Source of the DNA: Phycisphaerales bacterium | GTDB lineage: Bacteria > Planctomycetota > Phycisphaerae > Sedimentisphaerales > Anaerohalosphaeraceae | Direction of reading: 5' to 3' | Assembly: GCA_011055475.1 (NCBI GenBank) | Contig: DSDH01000052.1 | Coordinates: 1-5,314 of the forward strand | Length of the DNA: 5,314 nucleotides | Shown here: piece by piece, positions 1 through 5,314 of the stretch | How positions within the stretch are numbered: position 1 is the first letter of the stretch | Layout: every line of letters starts with the position of its first letter | Notes under the pieces: generated by a model | Told to the model about the DNA's origin: nothing | Databases searched by the model: none | What the model saw: the letters and a program-made list of their open reading frames with translations, nothing else | Program-made: the position numbers and the translations under genes

Positions 1-1
1 C

Positions 2-1324
2 CTGTCCGATTATGTCCGGCACAAGCAGGGACAGCTTCCCGTACGATTGGCCGCCCTGGAGCCGATCCTGCGGAACACCGCGGGCGCCGATGACCCTGAA
101 CGGCTGAAACGATTCCTGTATGGCCTCTGGGAGACAGGGCAAATCCAGTACGCCCTGCTGGTCGGCGACGCCGATGTCCTGCCCGTTCGCTACATGGTTC
201 TCGACCGTATCACACCGGCGGCGTTCGACTACGCGTTCTATCCGAGCGACCTGTACTACGCCGATCTGGCGAAGAAGGACGGCTCCTTTGAGGATTGGAA
301 CGGGCAAAGGGAATCCTACCACGCGGGCTATTACGGGGAAGTGCGGGGAGAGAAGAACAAGGACGATCCCATCAATTTCGACGCCATTGACTATCTCCCG
401 GAGATCGCCGTCGGCCGTTGGCCGGTCAGCACCGCCGAGGAAGTCGGAATCGTTGCGGACAAGACGATACGCTACGAGCGGAGGCTGATAGAGGGCCGAC
501 GAGACCATCCCCAGCGGATCGCCCTGGTCAGTGTGTCGGGATGGGTGGACAGCCGCCCGGCCTTGGATGCAGCGGCGGTCTTGCTGTCGCCGGAGTGGAC
601 GGTGGAGAAAAGGTACTTCAGCGATGAGCAGGCGACGTATGAGACTCCTTTGCCCACGGCCGAGGAGGTCATTGCTCTCATGAATGACGGGGTGGGGGTG
701 ATCTGTCACGCGGGACATGGTGAGAACCTTCTGTGGCACCGTTCCTTTGCTCTGAAGGACCTCGGGGCCGTGGACAACGCCGACCATCTGCCGATCATCT
801 TCTCGGCGGGCTGCCACACGGCCCGATTCGCCACGCTGCCGCCCTATGAACCCTATATCGACGTTCACGGAACCGAGCACAAGGGCTCCGATCATGGGCA
901 GGTGTTCAAGGAGCCGCCGCCCCCGCCGGCCCCCTACCAGCGGGGCAAGTACAATCCACCGGGGCTGGGGGAAGGGCTGCTTCGCAATGGGCCCACGGGA
1001 GCCGTTGCCTATATCGGGTGCAACACGGGCAGCCAGCCGTGCGCCCTGACGCTGCTGGAGGGCTTCGTGGCCGGGTTGCGGGAGGAGCGGCTCGGGGATT
1101 GCTGGAATCACGCCATCCACCACTACTATGCCAAGGAGCGTCTGGCCGATCTGAGACCGACCTCGAGCTGGTACCCGCCAAGCGTTTTCTTCCAAGGCAT
1201 GAAGTTCATGCTGTTCGCGGATCCCTCTCTGATCCTTCCCGTCGTGCCGAGCGGGCAACAGGCAAGGCGATGCCAGCAGCATCCCCAGGATTGTCACCAG
1301 ACTCCTCGCCAGCGGCCTCGTTGA
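2..1324 (+). CDS. Peptidase C25 (gingipain-type) cysteine peptidase, 5'-truncated by the window edge
   Basis: The frame is open to the left edge, so the TTG at 47 is not a real start and the N-terminus lies outside; about 440 residues are visible. Seen: LLVGDADVLP (155-184), PEIAVGRWP (398-424), ICHAGHGENLLWH with the probable catalytic His at 716-718, IIFSAGCHTARF with the probable catalytic Cys at 812-814, and a closing MKFMLFADPSLILP near 1199-1240. Order and His-Cys spacing (32 residues) match family C25, where gingipain RgpB uses His211 and Cys244. Family enzymes are secreted endopeptidases; export here is inferred, since the signal peptide would be outside. About 45 residues, including a proline run (911-940), separate the catalytic Cys strand from the next conserved block (GEGLL, then YIGCNTGSQPC). 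No sorting domain follows the catalytic fold. The last ~25 residues are rich in Q, R and P and look like an out-of-frame tail (see findings). Substrate specificity cannot be read from the sequence. Confidence 0.88.
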   Translation: MSDYVRHKQGQLPVRLAALEPILRNTAGADDPERLKRFLYGLWETGQIQYALLVGDADVLPVRYMVLDRITPAAFDYAFYPSDLYYADLAKKDGSFEDWNGQRESYHAGYYGEVRGEKNKDDPINFDAIDYLPEIAVGRWPVSTAEEVGIVADKTIRYERRLIEGRRDHPQRIALVSVSGWVDSRPALDAAAVLLSPEWTVEKRYFSDEQATYETPLPTAEEVIALMNDGVGVICHAGHGENLLWHRSFALKDLGAVDNADHLPIIFSAGCHTARFATLPPYEPYIDVHGTEHKGSDHGQVFKEPPPPPAPYQRGKYNPPGLGEGLLRNGPTGAVAYIGCNTGSQPCALTLLEGFVAGLREERLGDCWNHAIHHYYAKERLADLRPTSSWYPPSVFFQGMKFMLFADPSLILPVVPSGQQARRCQQHPQDCHQTPRQRPR

Positions 1325-1359
1325 AGACGTGGACGTGTTCCGAACCACTTCACAGGACA

Positions 1360-1557
1360 TCAGGGCTCACTCTCCTGCAGTTTCCGGATGGCGGAGCGAT
1401 AAGAGGTGTCATCATGGGCGCGTCTCCATCCATCCGTGGCAGCCTCCAGCCTCGGGCGGTGCCGGGCCCACATCTCGTTGACAAAGGCGTCCCAGGCCTG
1501 TCCCTGACGGGCCGACGCCTTGTCATGGTCATGGCCGGCGGCCTGCAAGCCCCGCAT
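1360..1557 (-). CDS. Small hypothetical protein, 65 codons, immediately downstream of the C1B peptidase
   Basis: The ATG at 1557 lies 5 nt after the TAG of the C1B peptidase gene, in a different frame, and the frame ends in TGA at 1360-1362. I do not recognise a family. The product is hydrophilic and probably helical, with three tryptophans (residues 22, 30, 44) and alternating acidic and basic residues; it has no signal peptide or membrane segment. Third codon positions are mostly G or C and the residue mix looks protein-like, unlike the competing frames. No strong Shine-Dalgarno sequence is visible, so translation would depend on coupling to the upstream stop. The alternatives are that it is a C-terminal extension of the peptidase separated by a frameshift, or simply an untranslated open frame. 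Its stop faces the stop of the convergent C25 gene across 35 bases, in which I see no convincing terminator. Confidence 0.42.
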   Translation of the reverse strand: MRGLQAAGHDHDKASARQGQAWDAFVNEMWARHRPRLEAATDGWRRAHDDTSYRSAIRKLQESEP

Positions 1558-1562
1558 GCCGC

Positions 1563-3014
1563 CTACAGCATGGGGTCCCAGGGGGGCAGAACCTCCGGCT
1601 TCTGTTCGAACACCTGGAGCACGTCCTCGGGTACATACTTCTTGAGAACAATGATGTTGTACACGTGCTGGTCGAACCAGTCATCGTACAGGGCCCAATA
1701 CCCGCCCTTGCCGCGGTCGCTCCCCCAACTGTTTTCGACCCGCCACTTCACCGGACGACCCTCGTGCAGATCCACGCCGACGAACACCATGCCGTGGTTA
1801 CGGGTCCCGTTGCGGTAGAGCGCCAGCTCGGCCTTGCTCATCCGCATATCGATGCCGTAGATCGAATCGTAATCATAAAGCCCGTCGGCCATGATGCCCA
1901 GCTCGCTGCTCTGGTCGACGCTGACGTTGCACGCGAACATGACCGGCGTCCCATCCAGCAGAGATCGGATCGCGATCTCCTTCAGGGTGTCCATCGCAAT
2001 GTTGGCATAGTGGATGTCCCGGCCATCGGCCACGTTTCTGGACATGCGAATCGTGTAGTGTCGGCCGACAGGGTGCGTGGGGTCGTTGAACAGGTTGACC
2101 CACTGGCCCAAGTCCACGGCCACGAACTCGCGGAAGAACCGGCGCGGCGTCATGACCAGTTCTTCGATATCCTGCTGGGTGTCCGGGCCATCGTCACTTT
2201 CCCCGTCCTCCGCGCCGTCGCCGTCGTTCTCATTCTCCTTTTTGCCCGACTTGCCCGGCTCATACCGCCACGTGAATTGCGTGGGGGGCTCACCGAGGTT
2301 GATGGCCAGGATGCGATACACGTCCTGGAGCATCTCTTCCTTGCGCTCGCGAAGCTGCCGCAGACTCGCCCCGTCCTCGCTCATCTTGCGCAGTCGCACG
2401 GCGTGGGCGCGAAGGAGCTGGGCGAGCACGCTGTTCATCGACCGGGTGGCGTTGGAGCTGTTCGTCTCGGGGTAAACGTCCTTGGGAACCAGCCCATACT
2501 TGTTCACCAGATCGACGACGTTCTCCCAGTACCCGCCGTCCGGACAGGGGTCCTTCAACACCATCACCAATTCGCGGTTCATCAGATCGCGGTTGCGGAG
2601 GCGGATGACGTGCTCAAGAAACGTATTGGACTTTTCCAGCTTGTCCCAGAAGGTCAGATAGACCTGTGAGAACTCCAAATCCTTCAGTCCCTGCCGCTGG
2701 CGGACGCCGTGGCGGATCTGGTTGAGCCCCGCGAACAGCCAACACCGGCCCGAGGACCGCTGGTTGGTGACCCCTTTGACATCAATCTTGTGGCTGTACA
2801 GATCATTGTGTTGCCGAAGGAGGTCCCGATTCAGGGCCAGATCGGTAATGTGGGCATTCGTGATGGCGTTGTACATCGCCCGGGTATGGGCATCCATCTC
2901 AAAGGAGGACTGGAGAGCCTCAATCGTCTCCGGCCCAAGGCCCCCGGCATCGGCACAGGCCACACGCGAACACACCATAACCAGCAGAGTAAAGAGCAGA
3001 TTCGACGTTCTCAT
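1563..3014 (-). CDS. Exported peptidase C1B, bleomycin hydrolase / aminopeptidase C type
   Basis: Complete 483-residue papain-like cysteine peptidase. Catalytic residues are all present: oxyanion Gln85 and nucleophile Cys91 in NQRSSGRCWLFAG, His407 in TRNHGMVFVGVD, Asn428 in VENSWG (codons at 2760-2762, 2742-2744, 1794-1796, 1731-1733). Family blocks LGEPPTQFTWRYEP (240-253) and EVLPPWDPM (474-482) identify C1B rather than classical papain; known members are hexameric aminopeptidases. Residues 1-21 form a signal peptide: MRTSN, the hydrophobic LLFTLLVMVC, then a likely signal peptidase I site after ACA; most characterised homologues are cytosolic. No lipobox fits. Two oddities are an acidic low-complexity insertion at about residues 253-285 and an end WDPML where the family usually has WDPMGALA. 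The ATG start is supported by GAGGTGG at 3019-3025, with 7 nt between GAGG and ATG. A candidate promoter and two hairpins lie upstream. An exported role in peptide scavenging is inferred. Confidence 0.94.
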   Translation of the reverse strand: MRTSNLLFTLLVMVCSRVACADAGGLGPETIEALQSSFEMDAHTRAMYNAITNAHITDLALNRDLLRQHNDLYSHKIDVKGVTNQRSSGRCWLFAGLNQIRHGVRQRQGLKDLEFSQVYLTFWDKLEKSNTFLEHVIRLRNRDLMNRELVMVLKDPCPDGGYWENVVDLVNKYGLVPKDVYPETNSSNATRSMNSVLAQLLRAHAVRLRKMSEDGASLRQLRERKEEMLQDVYRILAINLGEPPTQFTWRYEPGKSGKKENENDGDGAEDGESDDGPDTQQDIEELVMTPRRFFREFVAVDLGQWVNLFNDPTHPVGRHYTIRMSRNVADGRDIHYANIAMDTLKEIAIRSLLDGTPVMFACNVSVDQSSELGIMADGLYDYDSIYGIDMRMSKAELALYRNGTRNHGMVFVGVDLHEGRPVKWRVENSWGSDRGKGGYWALYDDWFDQHVYNIIVLKKYVPEDVLQVFEQKPEVLPPWDPML

Positions 3015-3040
3015 GGCACCACCTCACAAACGCACACCAC

Positions 3041-3056
3041 GGACGGCACGCCGTCC
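3041..3056. repeat. Perfect inverted repeat, GGACGGC-AC-GCCGTCC
   Basis: Two 7-base arms are separated by 2 bases, 27-42 nt upstream of the C1B peptidase ATG. In the leader RNA this would form a 6-bp stem with a CGUG loop, ending about 15 nt before the Shine-Dalgarno sequence. It could be a dimeric repressor operator, an mRNA hairpin, or part of a dispersed palindromic repeat; the sequence does not decide between them. It has no U-tract and is not a terminator. Confidence 0.6.
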
Positions 3057-3068
3057 TGCTTTCCGGGC

Positions 3069-3085
3069 ACAGGCCACGCGCCTGT
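3069..3085. repeat. Inverted repeat, ACAGGC-CACGC-GCCTGT
   Basis: Two perfect 6-base arms flank a 5-base loop, 12 bases from the neighbouring inverted repeat at 3041-3056. The two palindromes share a similar core (GGC, then ACGC, then CC), so they may be paired copies of one element, as in REP-type sequences, or two half-sites for one regulator. Both lie downstream of the candidate -10 box and would be transcribed. Confidence 0.55.
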
Positions 3086-3092
3086 TTACACC

Positions 3093-3120
3093 ATGATACC
3101 AAAGCGCCGGCGTAAGCCAA
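3093..3120 (-). promoter_or_regulatory. Candidate sigma70-like promoter for the C1B peptidase gene
   Basis: On the minus strand a -35-like TTGGCT (3115-3120) is followed after 16 nt by a -10-like TATCAT (3093-3098), which matches TATAAT at five of six positions. The start of transcription would fall near 3086, giving a leader of about 72 nt that contains both inverted repeats and the GAGGTGG ribosome binding site. The -35 match is only moderate. Confidence 0.4.
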
Positions 3121-3507
3121 AGGCGCTGTCCTGCAGGGATCGACAGGGTGGACGTGGTGCTGGAGGAATCCGTCGGAGAACCCGCATCTTCGGACCCGGT
3201 GGCATGGGCCTGCTTCACCGTTGGTGGTCTGCCCGGAGTAGGAGGCGGTAACCGTGTCCGCGCCGGGGATCGGGTTCGTGGCCGGTTTTGCCCGATCCTT
3301 GACAGTCACTCCCCGTCGAGACAGGTTGTCAGCCGAATCAGTCCGGTGAAATCCGACGCTTCCGTCCGTCGGGGCGACGCAGGACTATGAGGGACCCGCT
3401 CATGTGCACGTCGATCAGCCCCGGGCCCTCCTTGCCCCACCCCTCGCATCCGAGACACGGTTGGCCTGGCGGTGATCGCGACGCGGTCGATCGGATTGAT
3501 GCGGCCG
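3121..3507. other. Stretch without a supportable gene
   Basis: This lies between the candidate C1B promoter and the stop of the beta-helix gene. Several frames are open on both strands but none has a credible start with a ribosome binding site, a recognisable motif or a consistent coding signal along its length. Short pieces on the minus strand (about 3455-3520 in one frame, about 3340-3455 in another) have coding-like third positions and protein-like composition. They may be the broken 3' end of the beta-helix gene (see findings). I see no tRNA, no direct repeats and no terminator with a U-tract. Confidence 0.5.
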
Positions 3508-4707
3508 TCAGTCCCGGGCGACTCTCGGGGCCCCCCATCGATCGTGTGGCCGGCGAACGTATCCTTCGGCGCCGAGGGGTCGGCCGATGGGCTGTGCGAG
3601 TTGCACCGTCCCGGCGGTGAGCCGACCGGCATCTGAGCCGACCTTGCAGCCGTAGATCCCGTCGGTCTCCGGCGTCGGCAGCACGGGTTGGCGGCGGCCC
3701 TGCAGATCGCACCAGGCATTGCCACGAAAGACAAACGTCTTGGGCGCGGTCCCGGGACCGATGTTGACAAACACCCGTACCCGATCGTCGAACACGACCA
3801 GGTTATCCTCAAAGACGCCCCCGCGGCACGGTGTGAAGCGTGGGTCCTGCGTCTCCTGGAGGATACGAAGCACCCACTTGTCGGGCAGGATGATCGTGTT
3901 GCGGTATACCCGCCCCCCATCGGCCGTGACCCAGGCGACCGGAGCCATGCCACCTACGAAGCGATTGCCCGCGATCTCGATCTGTTTGGCTTCGAAGCTG
4001 TCCACGCGTGGCCGGAAGTAGGCCAGACCCGTACTGCCCCCCAGGTTGATCGCCCGCTGGCCGGCGTCTTGAAACAGACACGTCTGGACGCGCACGTCCC
4101 GCGTTCCGCCCTTGAGCTGGATGGCGTTGGATTGTGAGAAGCCGGTGAGCCCGATAAACGTGCAGTCCTCCACGGTGCCATGATGGCAGCCAACCATGTC
4201 AATTGCCGAGCCGCCCCAGCCCTCGAAACGGCATCGCCGCACGAGGAAGTGATCCACGCCGCTCATCTTGAGCGCATCGTGGTTGCCCTGCGGGCCGGTG
4301 CGGCGGATCGTGACCTCCTCCACAATGACATGGTGAGCGGGCGTGGCGAATGTGCCGCCGTCGTCGATATTGATGCCGTTGGCCGCACAGCCCTCGACCG
4401 TCAGGTTCCGCAGGATCACGTAGCTGCACTGGGCCAGATGCAGGGCCTGGCCCCCGCCCTTGAATACGGGCGGGTTCTGCGGGTCGGCGCCCGCGATGAG
4501 GATGGGCGCCTGTTCAGTGCCCGCCAGGTCGGGGATGTGCAGATCTCCGCGGTACGATCCCGGCTCGATAAGTACGGTCGTGCCGGGCCCCGCACCGATC
4601 AGAGCACGACGTAATTGCCCGGTATCCGAAACGTGCAACGTCTCGGCTTCCAGCAGGCCTGCTGCCACGAGCGAGAGGCACGTCATGTATCGTACCCACT
4701 GCCCCAT
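3508..4707 (-). CDS. Exported right-handed parallel beta-helix repeat protein
   Basis: This 399-residue protein has an N-terminal signal peptide: basic and polar MGQWVRY, the hydrophobic MTCLSLVAAGLL, then a likely cleavage after LEA. Next comes an entry motif, VLIEPGSYRGDLHIPDLAGT and then PILIAGAD, typical of pectate-lyase-like beta-helix proteins (plant-polysaccharide lyases and NosD/PbH1-type proteins). Successive rungs of about 20-25 residues follow, including YVILRNLTVEGCAANGI, HVIVEEVTIRRT, FLVRRCRFEGWGGSAIDM, GTVEDCTFIGL, VRVQTCLFQDAG and IEIAGNRFVGG, with conserved Asn and Cys at the turns. No catalytic Lys/Arg/Asp set of a named lyase family can be assigned, so enzyme activity is open; a sugar-binding or surface role is equally possible. 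I chose the ATG at 4707, but an adjacent GTG at 4710 is also possible; GAGG in the GGGAGAGGG tract lies 10 and 7 nt away respectively. The C-terminal end may be frameshifted. A strong promoter lies just upstream. Confidence 0.85.
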   Translation of the reverse strand: MGQWVRYMTCLSLVAAGLLEAETLHVSDTGQLRRALIGAGPGTTVLIEPGSYRGDLHIPDLAGTEQAPILIAGADPQNPPVFKGGGQALHLAQCSYVILRNLTVEGCAANGINIDDGGTFATPAHHVIVEEVTIRRTGPQGNHDALKMSGVDHFLVRRCRFEGWGGSAIDMVGCHHGTVEDCTFIGLTGFSQSNAIQLKGGTRDVRVQTCLFQDAGQRAINLGGSTGLAYFRPRVDSFEAKQIEIAGNRFVGGMAPVAWVTADGGRVYRNTIILPDKWVLRILQETQDPRFTPCRGGVFEDNLVVFDDRVRVFVNIGPGTAPKTFVFRGNAWCDLQGRRQPVLPTPETDGIYGCKVGSDAGRLTAGTVQLAQPIGRPLGAEGYVRRPHDRWGAPRVARD

Positions 4708-4759
4708 CACGGCTTACCCTCTCCCAGAAGCACGATTCAGTCCGCCTGCCCTACGTTTG

Positions 4760-4787
4760 ATTATAGGGGTCATGGTGCCAAGGGCAA
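4760..4787 (-). promoter_or_regulatory. Sigma70-like promoter of the beta-helix gene
   Basis: On the minus strand TTGCCC (4782-4787), matching TTGACA at four of six positions, is followed after 16 nt by a perfect TATAAT (4760-4765). Predicted transcription starts near 4753, leaving a leader of about 45 nt before the start codon. It sits in the 100-base gap after the HEAT-like gene, so the beta-helix gene can be transcribed independently of it. Confidence 0.6.
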
Positions 4788-4810
4788 TACGTCGTTCGTT
4801 ACCGGGACCG

Positions 4811-5314
4811 TCATGCCGAGTCATCTCCCGCAGGGCGTCGGGTCTTGGCTGCGGCCAAGCGATCCAGACATCGCCGAGCCGCTTGTCTCATGATGGGATT
4901 CGTGGACTCTGCGCCCTTGGCCAATCGGCGGGGGATGTCCACGCGCCGGCGGACTTCCGGCACGGCGTGCAGTCGCACCAGGACATCGGCCACTCTCTGC
5001 CGGACGCTCCGGGTCGGGCAAGCCAGCGCCTCGACCAGGCGGTCCAGGGCCCACGGCATATCCATGCCCTTCCTGAGGACGACGTCGCCCCAGTGCCGGT
5101 CCTCAATACAGAGCATGCCGGAGACCAGGTGCATGGCGTCCAGGTGCTCCGGCAGGCGCACGCCGAGCACCTCCGCGTACATGGCGATGTAGTCCCGCAG
5201 GAGGCGCAGCCAGCGGTGATCGGTGCGAAACGCGTTGAAACACAGTTCGCGGTAGGCCAGCCGACGGGGCTGGCCGTTGTCGTCCCGGTAACGGAGCCGA
5301 CGATCGTGGAAGTA
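4811..5314 (-). CDS. HEAT-like helical protein, C-terminal part, 5'-truncated by the window edge
   Basis: The frame is open to the right edge, so the methionine at 5182 need not be the start; 167 residues are visible before the TGA at 4811. The protein is almost entirely helical and rich in Arg, Ala and Leu. Two successive helix-pair units near the end resemble HEAT repeats: roughly visible residues 87-120 (ALDRLVEALACPTRSVRQRV onward) and 124-155 (IPRRLAKGAESTNPIMRQAA onward). The part before them (LAYRELCFNAFRTDHRWLRL and on) is also helical but I recognise no family in it. No signal peptide or membrane segment can be judged because the N-terminus is missing. HEAT repeats usually serve as protein-binding scaffolds; the partner is unknown. 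It is followed by the beta-helix gene in the same direction after 100 bases, where that gene has its own promoter, so an operon is not required. Confidence 0.72.
   Translation of the reverse strand, partial: YFHDRRLRYRDDNGQPRRLAYRELCFNAFRTDHRWLRLLRDYIAMYAEVLGVRLPEHLDAMHLVSGMLCIEDRHWGDVVLRKGMDMPWALDRLVEALACPTRSVRQRVADVLVRLHAVPEVRRRVDIPRRLAKGAESTNPIMRQAARRCLDRLAAAKTRRPAGDDSA

Noticed and set aside
1353..1377. CAGGA...TCCTG inverted repeat as a terminator between the convergent genes
   Set aside because: The stem is only 5 bp with a 15-base loop, and there is no U-tract on either strand.
1360..1557. Resemblance of the small 65-codon product to the I29 inhibitor prodomain of papain-type peptidases
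   Set aside because: It is helical and charged with aromatic residues, but the ERFNIN pattern is absent. The likeness is too general to name.
1018..1818. Plus-strand open frame of 266 codons overlapping the C25 end and the C1B end
   Set aside because: It crosses conserved parts of two genes in wrong frames, has low-complexity composition, and lacks a recognisable domain or ribosome binding site.
1665..2669. Long plus-strand open frame (334 codons) antisense to the C1B peptidase
   Set aside because: It mirrors a well-supported gene with all catalytic residues. Its product is V/H/A-rich with no motif, as expected for an antisense frame in GC-rich coding DNA.
2940..3014. Lipoprotein signal on the C1B peptidase (Cys15 or Cys20)
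   Set aside because: The residues before each Cys (VMV and RVA) do not fit a normal lipobox; signal peptidase I cleavage after ACA is the better reading.
2920..3309. Minus-strand open frame of 129 codons across the C1B promoter and signal peptide region
   Set aside because: It overlaps the confident C1B start in another frame, is unusually rich in Cys and Trp, and has no family motif. Only its first ~30 codons look protein-like.
3148..3390. Plus-strand open frame of 80 codons in the gene-free stretch
   Set aside because: The start is weak, there is no ribosome binding site or motif, and third-position bias is lower than in the real genes.
3306..3953. Minus-strand open frame of 215 codons overlapping the beta-helix gene
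   Set aside because: Most of it is an Arg/Ser/Pro-rich shadow of the beta-helix frame. Only its last part, beyond the beta-helix stop, looks coding-like, and that is treated as a possible frameshift instead.

Overview
The window is GC-rich (roughly 60%+ by eye) with GC-biased third codon positions. It looks like a chromosomal stretch of a high-GC Gram-negative bacterium that exports many proteins. The mix is a gingipain-type C25 peptidase with a proline-rich loop, a signal-peptide-bearing bleomycin-hydrolase-type peptidase, an exported right-handed beta-helix protein and a HEAT-like helical protein. That mix suggests Planctomycetota or a relative, but this is an impression from gene content and not a placement.

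Layout, left to right. (1) Positions 2-1324 (+): the 3' part of a peptidase C25 gene that enters from the left edge, with its catalytic His and Cys visible. (2) Positions 1360-1557 (-): a small coding-like frame of 65 codons, 5 nt behind the next gene. (3) Positions 1563-3014 (-): a complete exported peptidase C1B (bleomycin hydrolase / aminopeptidase C type) with catalytic Gln, Cys, His and Asn all present. (4) Positions 3015-3507: 493 bases without a gene I can support. The part nearest the peptidase start carries a ribosome binding site, two compact inverted repeats and a candidate promoter. (5) Positions 3508-4707 (-): an exported parallel beta-helix repeat protein with its own good sigma70-like promoter (TATAAT) in the 100-base gap upstream. 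(6) Positions 4811-5314 (-): the C-terminal part of a helical, HEAT-like protein that runs off the right edge.

The four minus-strand frames run in one direction, but the gaps and candidate promoters suggest at least two transcription units: HEAT-like gene then beta-helix gene, and C1B peptidase plus small frame. The C25 gene converges on them, with only 35 bases between its stop and that of the small frame. No pathway links all the genes. The only visible theme is export and protein or polysaccharide handling at the cell surface, with two unrelated cysteine peptidase clans side by side.

I see no clear new defence or mobile system. The points most worth a second look are the altered C-terminus of the C1B peptidase and the small frame immediately after it, an acidic insertion in the same enzyme, the paired hairpins in its leader, and coding-like sequence in another frame at the 3' ends of the C25 and beta-helix genes, which may be frameshifts, real or from assembly.
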